A stretch of 64,000 bases of DNA, from assembly GCA_018399135.1 (NCBI GenBank), contig JAGYPB010000002.1:39294-103293 (forward strand), given 5' to 3'. Of the stretch, positions 20,789 to 29,963 are shown piece after piece (position 1 is the stretch's first letter; the number at the start of each line of letters is the position of its first letter). Both the position numbers and the translations under genes were made by a program. The DNA is from Deltaproteobacteria bacterium (GTDB lineage Bacteria > Desulfobacterota > Desulfuromonadia > Desulfuromonadales > Geopsychrobacteraceae). Under the pieces are notes generated by a model. The model was not told the origin of the DNA and did no database searches. It saw only the letters and a program-made list of their open reading frames with translations.

Positions 20789-21774
20789 TGTCTGTTGCAA
20801 AGCCCCGAGGTTATCGGCAGTTAGTGGCCAAAGACATTGATCGGGTTGCTGTGGATGAACCTCTTTGTCATCATAACAGCTGGCAGATCGGTGGCCCGGC
20901 AGATCTGTTTGTCGAGCCTGCAAATCCGACCCAGGTCGCGGACGTCATGTGTGTTGTCCAGGAACAGCAACTGCCGCTGGTGGTGATCGGGCAGGGAACC
21001 AATCTGCTCTTTGATGATGCCGGTGTCCGTGGGGTGGTGATGAAAATCGGCGCCCGGATGGACTCTATTGAGATCATCGGTCCCCGGATAGTGGCTGGTG
21101 GTGGTGCCTGGGTACCGCAGCTGGCACGCCTTGCTATGCGTGTTGGTTTGAGCGGTCTTGAGCATTGTATCGGTATCCCCGGCACCCTGGGGGGGCTGGT
21201 GATGATGAACGGCGGAAGTCACCGGCGTGGCATCGGTGAACATGTTGTCCGGGTTACCATTGTGGACCAGGATGCAAGCATCCATCATGTAAACGCAGAT
21301 GAGTGTCAGTTCGACTATCGGTACAGTGCCTTGCAGGAGCGAGGTGCGGTGGTTGTCGAGGTTGAACTGGAGTGCCCGCCGGGGAATCTTGCGGATATCC
21401 GTCGGGAAATGCTGCTCGATCTGCGTGAACGCCGCCGCAAGTTTCCCCGCAAGCAGCCCAACTGCGGATCGGTATTTTTAAGTACCAGTGAGATGCATGC
21501 CAGCGTCGGGCCGCCGGGGAAAATCATTGAAGAGGTTGGTCTGAAGGGGTTGCGTTGCGGTGGTGCAGAAGTTTCACGGCAGCATGCCAATTTTATTGTC
21601 AATATTGGCGGCGCTACTTCTTTCGACGTGCTGCAGTTGATCTCCCGGATTCGTTACGAAGTACGAAAGCAACTTGATTTTGATCTGCGTTGTGAGGTGC
21701 GCTATGTCAGTCCCTCTGGGGAGATCTGCCCGGCGGATCAGGTAGCATTACAAACAGGTCAGATAATAGAATGA
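20788..21774 (+). CDS. murB: UDP-N-acetylenolpyruvoylglucosamine reductase
   Basis: FAD-dependent reduction giving UDP-N-acetylmuramate for peptidoglycan. The 328 residues contain the NSWQIGGPADLFVEP start, the FAD loop IGQGTNLLFDDAGVRG near 69, and HCIGIPGTLGG near 126 for the pyrophosphate. The catalytic-Ser region CGSVFLS is near 228. This is the type II MurB without the E. coli-specific loop. The start ATG overlaps the recJ stop (TAATG). In many bacteria murB sits in the mur-fts cluster; here it is paired with recJ instead. Confidence 0.95.
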   Translation: MSVAKPRGYRQLVAKDIDRVAVDEPLCHHNSWQIGGPADLFVEPANPTQVADVMCVVQEQQLPLVVIGQGTNLLFDDAGVRGVVMKIGARMDSIEIIGPRIVAGGGAWVPQLARLAMRVGLSGLEHCIGIPGTLGGLVMMNGGSHRRGIGEHVVRVTIVDQDASIHHVNADECQFDYRYSALQERGAVVVEVELECPPGNLADIRREMLLDLRERRRKFPRKQPNCGSVFLSTSEMHASVGPPGKIIEEVGLKGLRCGGAEVSRQHANFIVNIGGATSFDVLQLISRIRYEVRKQLDFDLRCEVRYVSPSGEICPADQVALQTGQIIE

Positions 21775-21838
21775 CGCACATGGACGGGCTGGTGGAATAA
21801 ACCAAAAGCGTCGAGCGGGGAGATTGTTGCCGAAATCT

Positions 21839-22525
21839 TCAGGCCAGACGTAGCAACCACATCAGGCCCACCGCCACAAAAACCGCAGGCAGCAGGTTGC
21901 CGACCGGTAAACGCTTGATTCCCATCAGATCAAAGGCAATAGCAGTAATGAGTAAACCACCTACGGCATTCATCTCAACAATGATTGGCGCCGTCAGGAT
22001 GGCGGTGCTGAAGTCGGCTGCCAGGGTGATGGTTCCCTGGTAGAGAAACAACGGGATAATGGAAAAGATCACACCGATACCGAGAGTTGAGGCCAGGGCG
22101 ACGGACGCTACGCCATCCAGAAAGGATTTAGCATAGAGAATGGTTGGTTCGTTTCCCATGCCTTCCTGCAGCGCACCCATGATCGCCATTGCACCGACGC
22201 AGTAGAGCAGACTGGCGGTAACAAAGCCTTCGGCGATTTTACCCATCCCTAAAAAACGCTGTTGCAACCGTTGTCCAAAGGCTTCGAGTCGGCGTTCAAT
22301 CCCCACCACTTCGCCAATCAATCCCCCCAGAATCAGGCTGCCGATAACGATCATGATCTGTTGACTCTGCAGCGCCAGTTGTAAGCCGATAAGCAGAACC
22401 GCCAGACCAAGACCGACCATCAGGGTTGTTCTGATACGAGTGGAGAGGTGACTGCCGATCCAGCGGCCAATGAGTGAGCCGATGACAATAGCAGCAATAT
22501 TGATGAGGGTTCCCTGAAGTAGCAT
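21839..22525 (-). CDS. DUF554 family membrane protein (YdfK/YqgA-like)
   Basis: A 228-residue hydrophobic protein with about six or seven predicted membrane helices. It has the family's glycine-rich starts (NIAAIVIGSLIGRWIG and LILGGLIGEVVGIERRLE). The function of DUF554 proteins is unknown; a transporter or channel has been suggested from topology only. It is transcribed alone on the minus strand, downstream of the convergent recJ-murB pair, and separated by about 90 bases from the aminotransferase gene that shares its direction. Confidence 0.8.
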   Translation of the reverse strand: MLLQGTLINIAAIVIGSLIGRWIGSHLSTRIRTTLMVGLGLAVLLIGLQLALQSQQIMIVIGSLILGGLIGEVVGIERRLEAFGQRLQQRFLGMGKIAEGFVTASLLYCVGAMAIMGALQEGMGNEPTILYAKSFLDGVASVALASTLGIGVIFSIIPLFLYQGTITLAADFSTAILTAPIIVEMNAVGGLLITAIAFDLMGIKRLPVGNLLPAVFVAVGLMWLLRLA

Positions 22526-22614
22526 CTGTTGTCTCTGGTGTGATGAGAAAAATTCTGGAGTTGTATGGGTGACTGTACTGTAGCCTTGGTTGCAACAGGT
22601 TGTTCAATGTCTTC

Positions 22615-23805
22615 TCACGTGGAAGCCATCCCCAATTCTACCGCCAGTTTCTCCCACGCAGGCAGGCTGCGTTTGATCATGTCATCCTCAACACAATAGG
22701 CGATGCGGAAGAATCCGGGGGCACCAAAACCGCTGCCGGGGACCAGCAGGATTCCGTGCTGCTGGGCGTGGTGGATGAATTCGATTTCATCGGGCAGGGG
22801 CGAACGTGGGAACAGGTAAAAGCCGCCACCCGGCTTGACCACCTCAAAGCCCAGTTCAACCAGCTTGTGGTAGAGCAGATCACGCTTGATCCGGTATTGC
22901 TCGACATCAACACTGACCCGCTGCAGACCGGTGACCAGGTGTTGCATCAGCGCTGGAGCGTTAACAAACCCCAGGATCCGGTTGGAAAAAATGGCCCCCT
23001 GCATAAACAGGTTGACATCCTTCAGGGCGGGTGATGCAGCCAGGTAGCCAATGCGATCCCCCGGCAGGGCCAGATCTTTGGAATGGGAGGTAACGATAAC
23101 GGCATTGGTGATGGTGGTAAAGAGGCAAGGAACCTCTTCACCGAAGCTGATACGGGCATAGGGCTCATCAGAAATGGCGACGATGGTGGTGCCAAATTCC
23201 TGCTCTTTTCGGGCCAGCAAGTCGCCGATTTTCTTCAGAGCTGCAAAGGGGTAAATGACCCCGGTCGGATTGTTGGGGGAGTTAATGATGATGGCTTTGG
23301 TGCGCGCGGTGATGGCTGCGGCGATGGCATCCAGGTCGGGTTGAAAATTGGGGAGGGTCGGAGCAACGACAGGAACACCGCCATGATTGTCGATGTAAAA
23401 ATTGTACTCAACAAAATAGGGACTCAGGATGATGACCTCATCACCCGGATTAAGCAAGGTCTTCATGACCACATTCAGCGCCGCCCCGGCTCCGCAGGTC
23501 ATGACAATATGGGCTGCGCTCACCGGCAGGGCACATTTTTCCGCGATCACCTCTGCCACTGCGGCCCGTGTGTTTTCGTAGCCGGCATTGTTCATGTAGC
23601 GGTGCATGCCGGGAATCGGTGTGGCGGCAATTTTCTGCAACTCCTGCAGCAGCTCCTGCGGTGGTTCCATGGTCGGATTACCAAGGGTGAAATCGAAAAT
23701 ATTCCCTGCCCCACGCTCTTGACGCAGGCGATCGCCTTCTTCGAACATCTTGCGGATCCAGGAAGAACCTTCAAGGCATTTTTTTACTTTGGCGGCAACG
23801 GGCAT
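22615..23805 (-). CDS. Class I/II PLP-dependent aminotransferase
   Basis: A 396-residue fold-type I aminotransferase. Visible are the cofactor-binding INSPNNPTGVIYP near residue 177, the ISDEPYARISF strand near 219 with the pyridine-contacting Asp, the Schiff-base lysine in SHSKDLALPGDRIGY near 250 and a C-terminal FFRIAYC containing the carboxylate-binding Arg. Substrate cannot be assigned; aspartate, alanine or aromatic amino acids are possible. The divergent neighbour pheA makes an aromatic role plausible. ATG at 23805 is chosen because AAAGGAT precedes it and a longer N-terminus would be atypical. Confidence 0.85.
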   Translation of the reverse strand: MPVAAKVKKCLEGSSWIRKMFEEGDRLRQERGAGNIFDFTLGNPTMEPPQELLQELQKIAATPIPGMHRYMNNAGYENTRAAVAEVIAEKCALPVSAAHIVMTCGAGAALNVVMKTLLNPGDEVIILSPYFVEYNFYIDNHGGVPVVAPTLPNFQPDLDAIAAAITARTKAIIINSPNNPTGVIYPFAALKKIGDLLARKEQEFGTTIVAISDEPYARISFGEEVPCLFTTITNAVIVTSHSKDLALPGDRIGYLAASPALKDVNLFMQGAIFSNRILGFVNAPALMQHLVTGLQRVSVDVEQYRIKRDLLYHKLVELGFEVVKPGGGFYLFPRSPLPDEIEFIHHAQQHGILLVPGSGFGAPGFFRIAYCVEDDMIKRSLPAWEKLAVELGMAST

Positions 23806-23927
23806 GGTTTGTATCCTTTGTTTAGGCGCAAGGTGGTTGATGTTGATTTTTTGTAACTGCAGGAGTGTAGCTTTACGACAGAAACGGGTCAAGGCGGATC
23901 AGGGTTTGTTTTTCCCCTGCCGGTAAA

Positions 23928-23956
23928 TTGATTTCTGTCAGTCTTTAAGCTACATT
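23928..23956 (+). promoter_or_regulatory. Putative promoter of pheA-tyrA-aroA
   Basis: TTGATT (23928-23933), a 17-base spacer and TACATT (23951-23956) lie about 50 bases upstream of pheA in the divergent region. The match is moderate and inferred by eye. Confidence 0.4.
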
Positions 23957-24004
23957 GCTGCTCCCGTGTCTAAATAGTGCTGACAACTTGAAATGGATTG
24001 AATC

Positions 24005-25108
24005 ATGACGACAGCCGATAAACTTCAGAAACTCAGGGAGCAGATTGATCGTATCGACGATCAATTCCTTGATTTACTCAACCAACGCGCCAGGATTGTT
24101 CTTGATGTCGGACACCTCAAGGAGCGTGACGACGGTCTTTTTTATGTCCCGAGTCGGGAAAAAAAAATCTATGAGCGTCTGACCGGAAGCAATCCAGGGC
24201 CGTTCCCGAATGATGCGGTGCGCAAGGTTTTTCGGGAGATTATTTCTGCCTCGCTGAATATGGAAATGCCCCTGCAGGTGGCTTTTTTAGGCCCCCAGTC
24301 AACCTTTACCCATCAGGCTGCCATGCAGCAGTTCGGTTTGTCGGCAGCACTGGTTCCCTTGAAAAGTATTCCAGCTGTTTTTGAGGAAGTTGAGCGTGGG
24401 AGGGCTCATTACGGAGTCATTCCGGTGGAAAATTCCACGGAAGGGGTAGTTAACCATACCCTGGATATGTTCATCAATTCGGAGTTGAAGATCATCGCCG
24501 AAATTATGCTGGAGATATCCCATCATCTATTATCGAAGTCAGGACGTATTGAGCAGATCACCAAAATCATTTCCCACCCTCAGCCTCTGGCCCAATGTCG
24601 CCACTGGCTGGAAACCAATCTTCCCGAGATTCCCCTGGTTGATGTATCGAGCACTGCCGCCGCAGCGCTGATGGTGGCCGAGGATGAGAGTGCCGCCGCT
24701 ATTGCCAGTTCGGCAGCTGCGGTTCAATACGACCTGCAGATGGTCAAGGCCAGAATCGAGGATAACCCGCATAATTTCACCCGTTTTCTGGTCGTAGGCA
24801 AAAAATCGCCGGGTAAGGGGGGGGATGACAAGACCTCGATCATGTTCAGTATCAAGGATGAACCGGGGATCCTCTACCGGATGCTCGAGCCCTTCAGCAA
24901 ACGCCAGATCAACCTGACGAAGATTGAAAGTCGCCCGATGAAACAAAAGGCGTGGGAGTATGTGTTCTTCCTTGATCTGATGGGGCATTGTGATGATGAA
25001 CTGATCGCCGCCGCGATCGTGGAATTGCGTCCCCACTGTCACTTTCTCAAAATTCTTGGTTCCTATCCGCAGGCTCATATACGTGCCGCGCAGCCGGAGA
25101 TTGGTTGA
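24005..25108 (+). CDS. pheA: Bifunctional chorismate mutase / prephenate dehydratase (P-protein)
   Basis: Converts chorismate through prephenate to phenylpyruvate. The 367 residues comprise an AroQ-type chorismate mutase (~5-90, with LREQIDRIDDQFLDLLNQRA), a prephenate dehydratase (~95-272, with FLGPQSTFTHQA and the catalytic NFTRFLVVG), and an ACT domain (~280-350) with the Phe-binding ESRP motif. Feedback inhibition by Phe is therefore expected. tyrA overlaps its stop by one base and aroA follows, forming an aromatic amino acid operon. Confidence 0.96.
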   Translation: MTTADKLQKLREQIDRIDDQFLDLLNQRARIVLDVGHLKERDDGLFYVPSREKKIYERLTGSNPGPFPNDAVRKVFREIISASLNMEMPLQVAFLGPQSTFTHQAAMQQFGLSAALVPLKSIPAVFEEVERGRAHYGVIPVENSTEGVVNHTLDMFINSELKIIAEIMLEISHHLLSKSGRIEQITKIISHPQPLAQCRHWLETNLPEIPLVDVSSTAAAALMVAEDESAAAIASSAAAVQYDLQMVKARIEDNPHNFTRFLVVGKKSPGKGGDDKTSIMFSIKDEPGILYRMLEPFSKRQINLTKIESRPMKQKAWEYVFFLDLMGHCDDELIAAAIVELRPHCHFLKILGSYPQAHIRAAQPEIG

Positions 25109-25977
25109 TGTCTGATACTATGTTAATTCCGCGTATGGCGATCATGGGGGTTGGTCTGATTGGTGGATCTCTGGCGTTGGCGTTGAAGGAAGCCGGTGCT
25201 GTTGGTGAGGTGATTGGCTGTGGGCGCGGCAAACCCAATCTGGAAAAAGCACTGGAGCTCGGCATTGTTGACCGCTATACCCGTGACCCCCTTGAAGCGG
25301 TTGCCGGTGCTGACCTGATTTTTCTGGCGACGCCGGTGAAAACCCTGGGAACGGTTGTCGAGCAATGCCTGCCGGCCATCAAGTCGGGCGCCATTATTAC
25401 TGATGGCGGCAGTGTTAAGGCAGAAGTCGTTCACAGCATTGAACCACTATTGCCTGATTCTATCCACTTTGTTCCCGGCCATCCGATTGCCGGCACTGAA
25501 CAGAGCGGCGCCGAGGCAGCATTTGCCAGTCTCTATCGGGGCAAGCGTTGTATACTGACGCCAACGGCAACAACGGATCCGCAGGCTCTTGGTCTGGTAG
25601 AACGGATGTGGCAGCTGGTAGGCAGCATCGTTGTCAAGATGCCAATCGACAAGCACGACCGGATTCTGGCGGCAATCAGCCATCTGCCCCACATGGTCGC
25701 CTATTCCCTGGTCAACGCGGTTGGCTCTTATGATCATTACGAGGAGAACATTCTGGAATATTCAGCGGGCGGTTTTCGCGACTTTACCCGTATTGCCTCC
25801 TCTGACCCGACGATGTGGCGTGACATTGCCGAGACTAATCGTGAGGCTTTGTTGGAGATGATGGAGCAGTTTGAGGTGTTTTTTTCCGAACTCAAAGCCG
25901 ATGTTGCTGCGGGCGACGGGGACAAACTGTTTGAATTTTTTCAGCGATCCAAGCAAATGCGCGACGCTATCCTCTAG
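25108..25977 (+). CDS. tyrA: Prephenate dehydrogenase
   Basis: NAD-linked oxidative decarboxylation of prephenate to 4-hydroxyphenylpyruvate (or arogenate to tyrosine). The 289 residues begin with a Rossmann GVGLIGGSLALALK near residue 13. They carry TDGGSVKAEV near 99, FVPGHPIAGTEQSG near 120 and ISHLPHMVAYSL near 191. No fused chorismate mutase or ACT domain is present, so mutase activity comes from PheA. ATG 25108 shares its A with the pheA stop. Confidence 0.95.
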   Translation: MSDTMLIPRMAIMGVGLIGGSLALALKEAGAVGEVIGCGRGKPNLEKALELGIVDRYTRDPLEAVAGADLIFLATPVKTLGTVVEQCLPAIKSGAIITDGGSVKAEVVHSIEPLLPDSIHFVPGHPIAGTEQSGAEAAFASLYRGKRCILTPTATTDPQALGLVERMWQLVGSIVVKMPIDKHDRILAAISHLPHMVAYSLVNAVGSYDHYEENILEYSAGGFRDFTRIASSDPTMWRDIAETNREALLEMMEQFEVFFSELKADVAAGDGDKLFEFFQRSKQMRDAIL

Positions 25978-26007
25978 TTATCGTCACAACAACCAAGGAA
26001 GATCACC

Positions 26008-27309
26008 ATGGAGAAGATAGAGAACCGAGCCCTGACCGCAACTACCAGCGTGCGTGGTGAAATCCAGGTTCCGGGAGACAAGTCGATTTCACATCGAGCC
26101 TTGATGTTTGCATCCCTGGCGCGCGGTAAGAGTCAAATCAGTGGGCTGTTGCAGGGGGAGGATTGCCACGCCACCCTGAATGCCTTCCGCACCATGGGGG
26201 TACAGATTGATAGCCAGGACAGCACTCGTCTCTGTGTCCACGGGGTCGGACTTGGCGGTCTTAAAGAGCCTGCCAATGTGATCGATTGCGGTAATTCCGG
26301 CACTACCATGCGACTGATTAGCGGTATTCTCGCCGCACAGCCGTTCTTTTCGGTACTCACCGGCGATCAATATCTACGTAAACGTCCGATGAGGCGGATT
26401 GTTGACCCTCTGTCCCGGATGGGCGCCCGTATTTACGGCCGCGATCAGCATAACCGAGCCCCCCTGGCGATTGTCGGTGGAGCCCTGAAACCGATAGAAT
26501 ATTCTTCCGCCATCGCCAGCGCCCAGGTGAAATCGGCAGTTCTGCTTGCCGGGATGCAGACACGAGGAACAACAACGGTTGTTGAGCCGCATCTCTCACG
26601 TGATCACAGTGAGCGCATGTTGCGCTATTTCGGGGTTGCTCTGGAATCTTTTCCTGGCGGTGCGCGGGTGACAGGGCCGGTTGAGCTTGAGGGGCGCGAT
26701 TTGGTCGTGCCTGGCGATATTTCGTCGGCGGCCTTTTTTCTGGTTGCCGGACTGATTGTTCCTGCCTCTGAACTGTTGCTGAAAAATGTCGGTATCAACC
26801 CGACCCGCAGCGGTATTATCGATATTTTACGGCAGATGGGCGGATCGATTGAACTGCTCAACGAGCGTGAACATTGTGGCGAGCCGGTAGCTGACCTGCT
26901 GGTCAAAAGCAGTTCTTTGACGGGGATAGAAATCAACGGAGAGCTGGTGCCGCGAGCTATTGACGAATTTCCGGTGATCAGTGTTGCTGCAACCTTTGCC
27001 GCTGGGGTGACTGTGATCACTGATGCTGCCGAATTGCGGGTTAAGGAAACCGACCGCATTGAGGCGGTCTGCAACTGTCTGAACCAACTCGGTGGGCGAG
27101 CGGAGCCCTTGGCCGACGGGATGCGAATTACCGGTACTGGATATCTGGCTGGAGGCCGGGTGGCATCCTCAGGAGATCATCGTATCGCCATGAGTATGGC
27201 GATTGCTTCTCTGGTTGCCGGTGGGGAGGTCATCATCGCAGACACCTCCTGCACTGAAACATCCTTCCCCGGCTTCTGGGATCTGCTTAACCAGATCCGT
27301 CAGGGCTGA
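26008..27309 (+). CDS. aroA: 3-phosphoshikimate 1-carboxyvinyltransferase (EPSP synthase)
   Basis: Adds enolpyruvate from PEP to shikimate-3-phosphate, feeding chorismate to pheA and tyrA upstream. The 433 residues show PGDKSISHRALMFASLA near 22 (shikimate-3-phosphate and PEP contacts), NCGNSGTTMRLISGIL near 94, the KESDR-type motif as RVKETDRIEAV near 346, and DHRIAMSM near 392. AAGGAAG lies before the ATG. The Gly in NSGTT is unsubstituted. The gene ends five bases before cmk. Confidence 0.97.
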   Translation: MEKIENRALTATTSVRGEIQVPGDKSISHRALMFASLARGKSQISGLLQGEDCHATLNAFRTMGVQIDSQDSTRLCVHGVGLGGLKEPANVIDCGNSGTTMRLISGILAAQPFFSVLTGDQYLRKRPMRRIVDPLSRMGARIYGRDQHNRAPLAIVGGALKPIEYSSAIASAQVKSAVLLAGMQTRGTTTVVEPHLSRDHSERMLRYFGVALESFPGGARVTGPVELEGRDLVVPGDISSAAFFLVAGLIVPASELLLKNVGINPTRSGIIDILRQMGGSIELLNEREHCGEPVADLLVKSSSLTGIEINGELVPRAIDEFPVISVAATFAAGVTVITDAAELRVKETDRIEAVCNCLNQLGGRAEPLADGMRITGTGYLAGGRVASSGDHRIAMSMAIASLVAGGEVIIADTSCTETSFPGFWDLLNQIRQG

Positions 27310-27313
27310 AGTC

Positions 27314-28060
27314 ATGACGATGAAAAATACGTCTCTAAAAAACTCCAACCACAGCCTGGTTGTAGCGATTGATGGCCCTGCAGGTGCGGGTAAAAGCACT
27401 ATCAGTACCCGTCTTGCCGAGATGTTAGGTTACCTCTATATTGATACCGGTGCCATGTACCGGGCCGTTGCCTATCTGGTCGCTCAGCGTGGGTTGAACC
27501 CTGAAGATGAGCCGGCACTGAACATTCTGTGTCGTGAGTTGCAGATTGATCTGGTCGCAACGGATGACGGGTTAAAGGTTTATGCCATGGGCGAAGATGT
27601 GTCGCGGCAAATCCGTACACCGGAGATAAGCCAATTGACGCCCAGGGTGGCAGCGTCTCCTGCCGTGCGTTTCTGTCTGCTGCGTGAACAGCGCAAGCTT
27701 GGTGAACAGGGTAGGGTGGTTCTTGAAGGCCGTGATATCGGCACGGTGGTTTTTCCCGATGCGCAGGTGAAATTCTTTCTTTGTGCTTCGGCCGAAGAAC
27801 GTGGGCGGAGGCGCTACGCCGAGCTACAGCAAAAAGGGATCGAAGCGGACCTGGAAAAAACCATCGCAGCGGTGAGTGAGCGTGACCTTGCCGATATGAA
27901 TCGCGCCCAGGCTCCTCTTAAACAGGCGACTGATGCCGTTGTTGTTGACTCAACACGGATGACGATCGATGAGGTGCTGGCATTGATGGAGCGCGTGGTC
28001 AGGGAGCGGGAAAGAACCGATGGGGAAATCGGGGATAAATCGGGAACCGTTGAAAAATAA
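27314..28060 (+). CDS. cmk: Cytidylate kinase
   Basis: Phosphorylates CMP and dCMP with ATP. The 248-residue protein has the P-loop DGPAGAGKSTIS near residue 19, DTGAMYRAVAYLV near 43 and LEGRDIGTVVFPDA near 138. It ends in a charged tail of about 25 residues beyond the usual domain. I use ATG 27314; ATG 27320 is an alternative two codons in. The aroA-cmk-rpsA order is common in proteobacteria. In Geobacter, as I recall, ispH lies between cmk and rpsA; here only 122 bases separate them. Confidence 0.94.
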   Translation: MTMKNTSLKNSNHSLVVAIDGPAGAGKSTISTRLAEMLGYLYIDTGAMYRAVAYLVAQRGLNPEDEPALNILCRELQIDLVATDDGLKVYAMGEDVSRQIRTPEISQLTPRVAASPAVRFCLLREQRKLGEQGRVVLEGRDIGTVVFPDAQVKFFLCASAEERGRRRYAELQQKGIEADLEKTIAAVSERDLADMNRAQAPLKQATDAVVVDSTRMTIDEVLALMERVVRERERTDGEIGDKSGTVEK

Positions 28061-28182
28061 GAATAACTGCCTGAAAAATATTGGTTTGTTTTTTTTTAAA
28101 TGCTGTGCTAACTTGCGCAGTCTCAAAATCTGAGTCCGCCGTCGCAAGGCGTCGGAAAATTCGCAAGGGGGTAACATCTCCA

Positions 28183-29901
28183 ATGGTAGAAGACAAAGAC
28201 ATGTTTGACGAGAATGAAATACAGGATCTGGACGGTGAGGAAAATTTCGAAGAGCTGCTCAAGGATTATGAGCAGGGTGGCTTCGAACTGAAGCGTAACG
28301 ACGTTGTTCAGGGAACGATTGTTCAGGTAACACCTGATGCGGTTGTTGTAGATGTCGGTTACAAATCGGAAGGGATGATCCCCTTGCGGGAATTTGCTGA
28401 CGAAAAAGGGGAGATTAACGTCAATGTTGGTGACGTTTACGATGTTCTCTTTGGTGGTGGCGAGAGCGACAGTGGTCTGATTGTGCTCTCCAAAGAAAAA
28501 GCCGATCGTCAGAAAATCTGGAATTCGCTGGAAGAAGGCGCTGTAGTTGAAGGCCGTATTGTCAGCCGTATCAAAGGCGGTCTGTCGGTTGATATTGGCG
28601 TTAACGCCTTTTTGCCCGGTTCACAGGTTGATTTGCGTCCGGTGCGTAATCTTGACAAGGTCATTGGCCAGAATTTCGATTTCAAGATTATCAAATTGAA
28701 CAAGCGCCGTGGCAATATTGTCCTGTCACGTCGGGTGTTACTTGAGAATGAGCGTGAGTCACAGCGTGGTGAAACCCTCAAGACCCTTGAAGAGGGTCAG
28801 GTTGCTGAGGGTGTGGTCAAAAACCTCACCGATTATGGTGCTTTTATCGATCTGGGTGGTATTGACGGGCTGTTGCATATCACTGATATGTCCTGGGGAC
28901 GCGTCAAGCATCCGTCGGATATTCTCGCTGTCGGCGACAAGATCAATGTCAAGGTGCTTAAATTTGATCGTGATAAAGAGCGTGTATCCCTGGGTCTCAA
29001 GCAGATTGCGCCCGATCCGTGGCTCGATGTTGCAGCTAAGTATCCGATTGAGTCCAGAGTGGTCGGCAAGGTTGTTAGTTTGACTGATTACGGTGCATTT
29101 GTTGAGCTTGAAGAGGGCGTCGAAGGGTTGATCCATGTTTCTGAAATGAGCTGGACCAAGCGTATCAAGCATCCGAATAAAGTATTGAACATCGGTGACG
29201 AAGTTGAGTCAGTGGTTCTTGCTCTAGATTCCGAAAATCGCCGCATTTCTCTGGGTCTGAAGCAGATTGAACCCAACCCGTGGGAAGTCATCGGTGAGAA
29301 GTTCCCGATTGGTACCATTATCGAAGGTCAGGTTAAAAATATCACTGACTTTGGTGTGTTTGTCGGAGTTGATGAAGGGATTGACGGGCTGGTTCATATT
29401 TCTGATCTGTCCTGGACAAAACGCATCAAGCATCCTTCAGATGCCTTCAAAAAAGGTGATCTGGTCAAAGCGGTCGTACTTAATATCGATCGTGAGAACG
29501 AGCGTTTTTCCTTGGGCATCAAGCAATTAAACTCTGATCCATGGGAGTCGGTACCGGTGCGCTACGCTCGTGGTACCATTGTTAAAGGGAAAGTTACTTC
29601 GGTTACTGATTTCGGTATTTTCATCGAACTCGAGGAAGGCATTGAGGGTCTGATCCATGTTTCTGAACTGAGCAAGGAAAAGATCGACAACCCGAAAGAT
29701 TTTGCTGAAGTTGGTGCTGTTCTTGAGGCGGCTGTTCTGCAGGTTGATACCGTTGACCGCAAAATCGCCTTGTCTGTTAAAAACATTGATGAGCAGAAGG
29801 AAAAAGCGGAAGTCAATGAATTTATGGGTGCACAAAAGCAGGCGACTTCAAGTCTTGGTGCATTGCTTCAGGGAGCGATGGGCCGTAAAAACGACGACTG
29901 A
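28183..29901 (+). CDS. rpsA: 30S ribosomal protein S1
   Basis: mRNA-binding ribosomal protein of 572 residues with six S1 (OB-fold) repeats. Four near-identical C-terminal repeats carry the pattern DYGAF-x-GLIHVSEMSWTK-x-KHP. An acidic N-terminal segment binds the ribosome. ATG 28183 fits AAGGGGG upstream; ATG 28201 is an in-frame alternative. The high similarity between repeats at the DNA level (28.8-29.7 kb) is internal duplication, not a separate repeat element. The 122-base gap after cmk probably holds an independent promoter, since it is AT-rich, but I cannot pin it. Confidence 0.97.
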   Translation: MVEDKDMFDENEIQDLDGEENFEELLKDYEQGGFELKRNDVVQGTIVQVTPDAVVVDVGYKSEGMIPLREFADEKGEINVNVGDVYDVLFGGGESDSGLIVLSKEKADRQKIWNSLEEGAVVEGRIVSRIKGGLSVDIGVNAFLPGSQVDLRPVRNLDKVIGQNFDFKIIKLNKRRGNIVLSRRVLLENERESQRGETLKTLEEGQVAEGVVKNLTDYGAFIDLGGIDGLLHITDMSWGRVKHPSDILAVGDKINVKVLKFDRDKERVSLGLKQIAPDPWLDVAAKYPIESRVVGKVVSLTDYGAFVELEEGVEGLIHVSEMSWTKRIKHPNKVLNIGDEVESVVLALDSENRRISLGLKQIEPNPWEVIGEKFPIGTIIEGQVKNITDFGVFVGVDEGIDGLVHISDLSWTKRIKHPSDAFKKGDLVKAVVLNIDRENERFSLGIKQLNSDPWESVPVRYARGTIVKGKVTSVTDFGIFIELEEGIEGLIHVSELSKEKIDNPKDFAEVGAVLEAAVLQVDTVDRKIALSVKNIDEQKEKAEVNEFMGAQKQATSSLGALLQGAMGRKNDD

Positions 29902-29918
29902 TTCATGTTAGACTCTAC

Positions 29919-29952
29919 AAAAAAGGGCCCAGCCTGTACTGGGCCTTTTTTT
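29919..29952 (+). terminator. Intrinsic terminator after rpsA
   Basis: GGCCCAG (29926-29932) pairs with CTGGGCC (29939-29945), flanked by an A run and a 7-T run. It lies just 11 bases before sppA, so sppA depends on read-through or a promoter within this short gap. Confidence 0.88.
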
Positions 29953-29963
29953 ATGGGCAAGAA

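Noticed and set aside
23083..23856. A 257-codon + strand frame over the aminotransferase gene
   Set aside because: It lies opposite a well-supported PLP aminotransferase with all cofactor motifs. Its translation is glycine- and aspartate-rich without a family.
28800..29760. A tandem DNA repeat
   Set aside because: The periodic similarity comes from the homologous S1 domains of rpsA.
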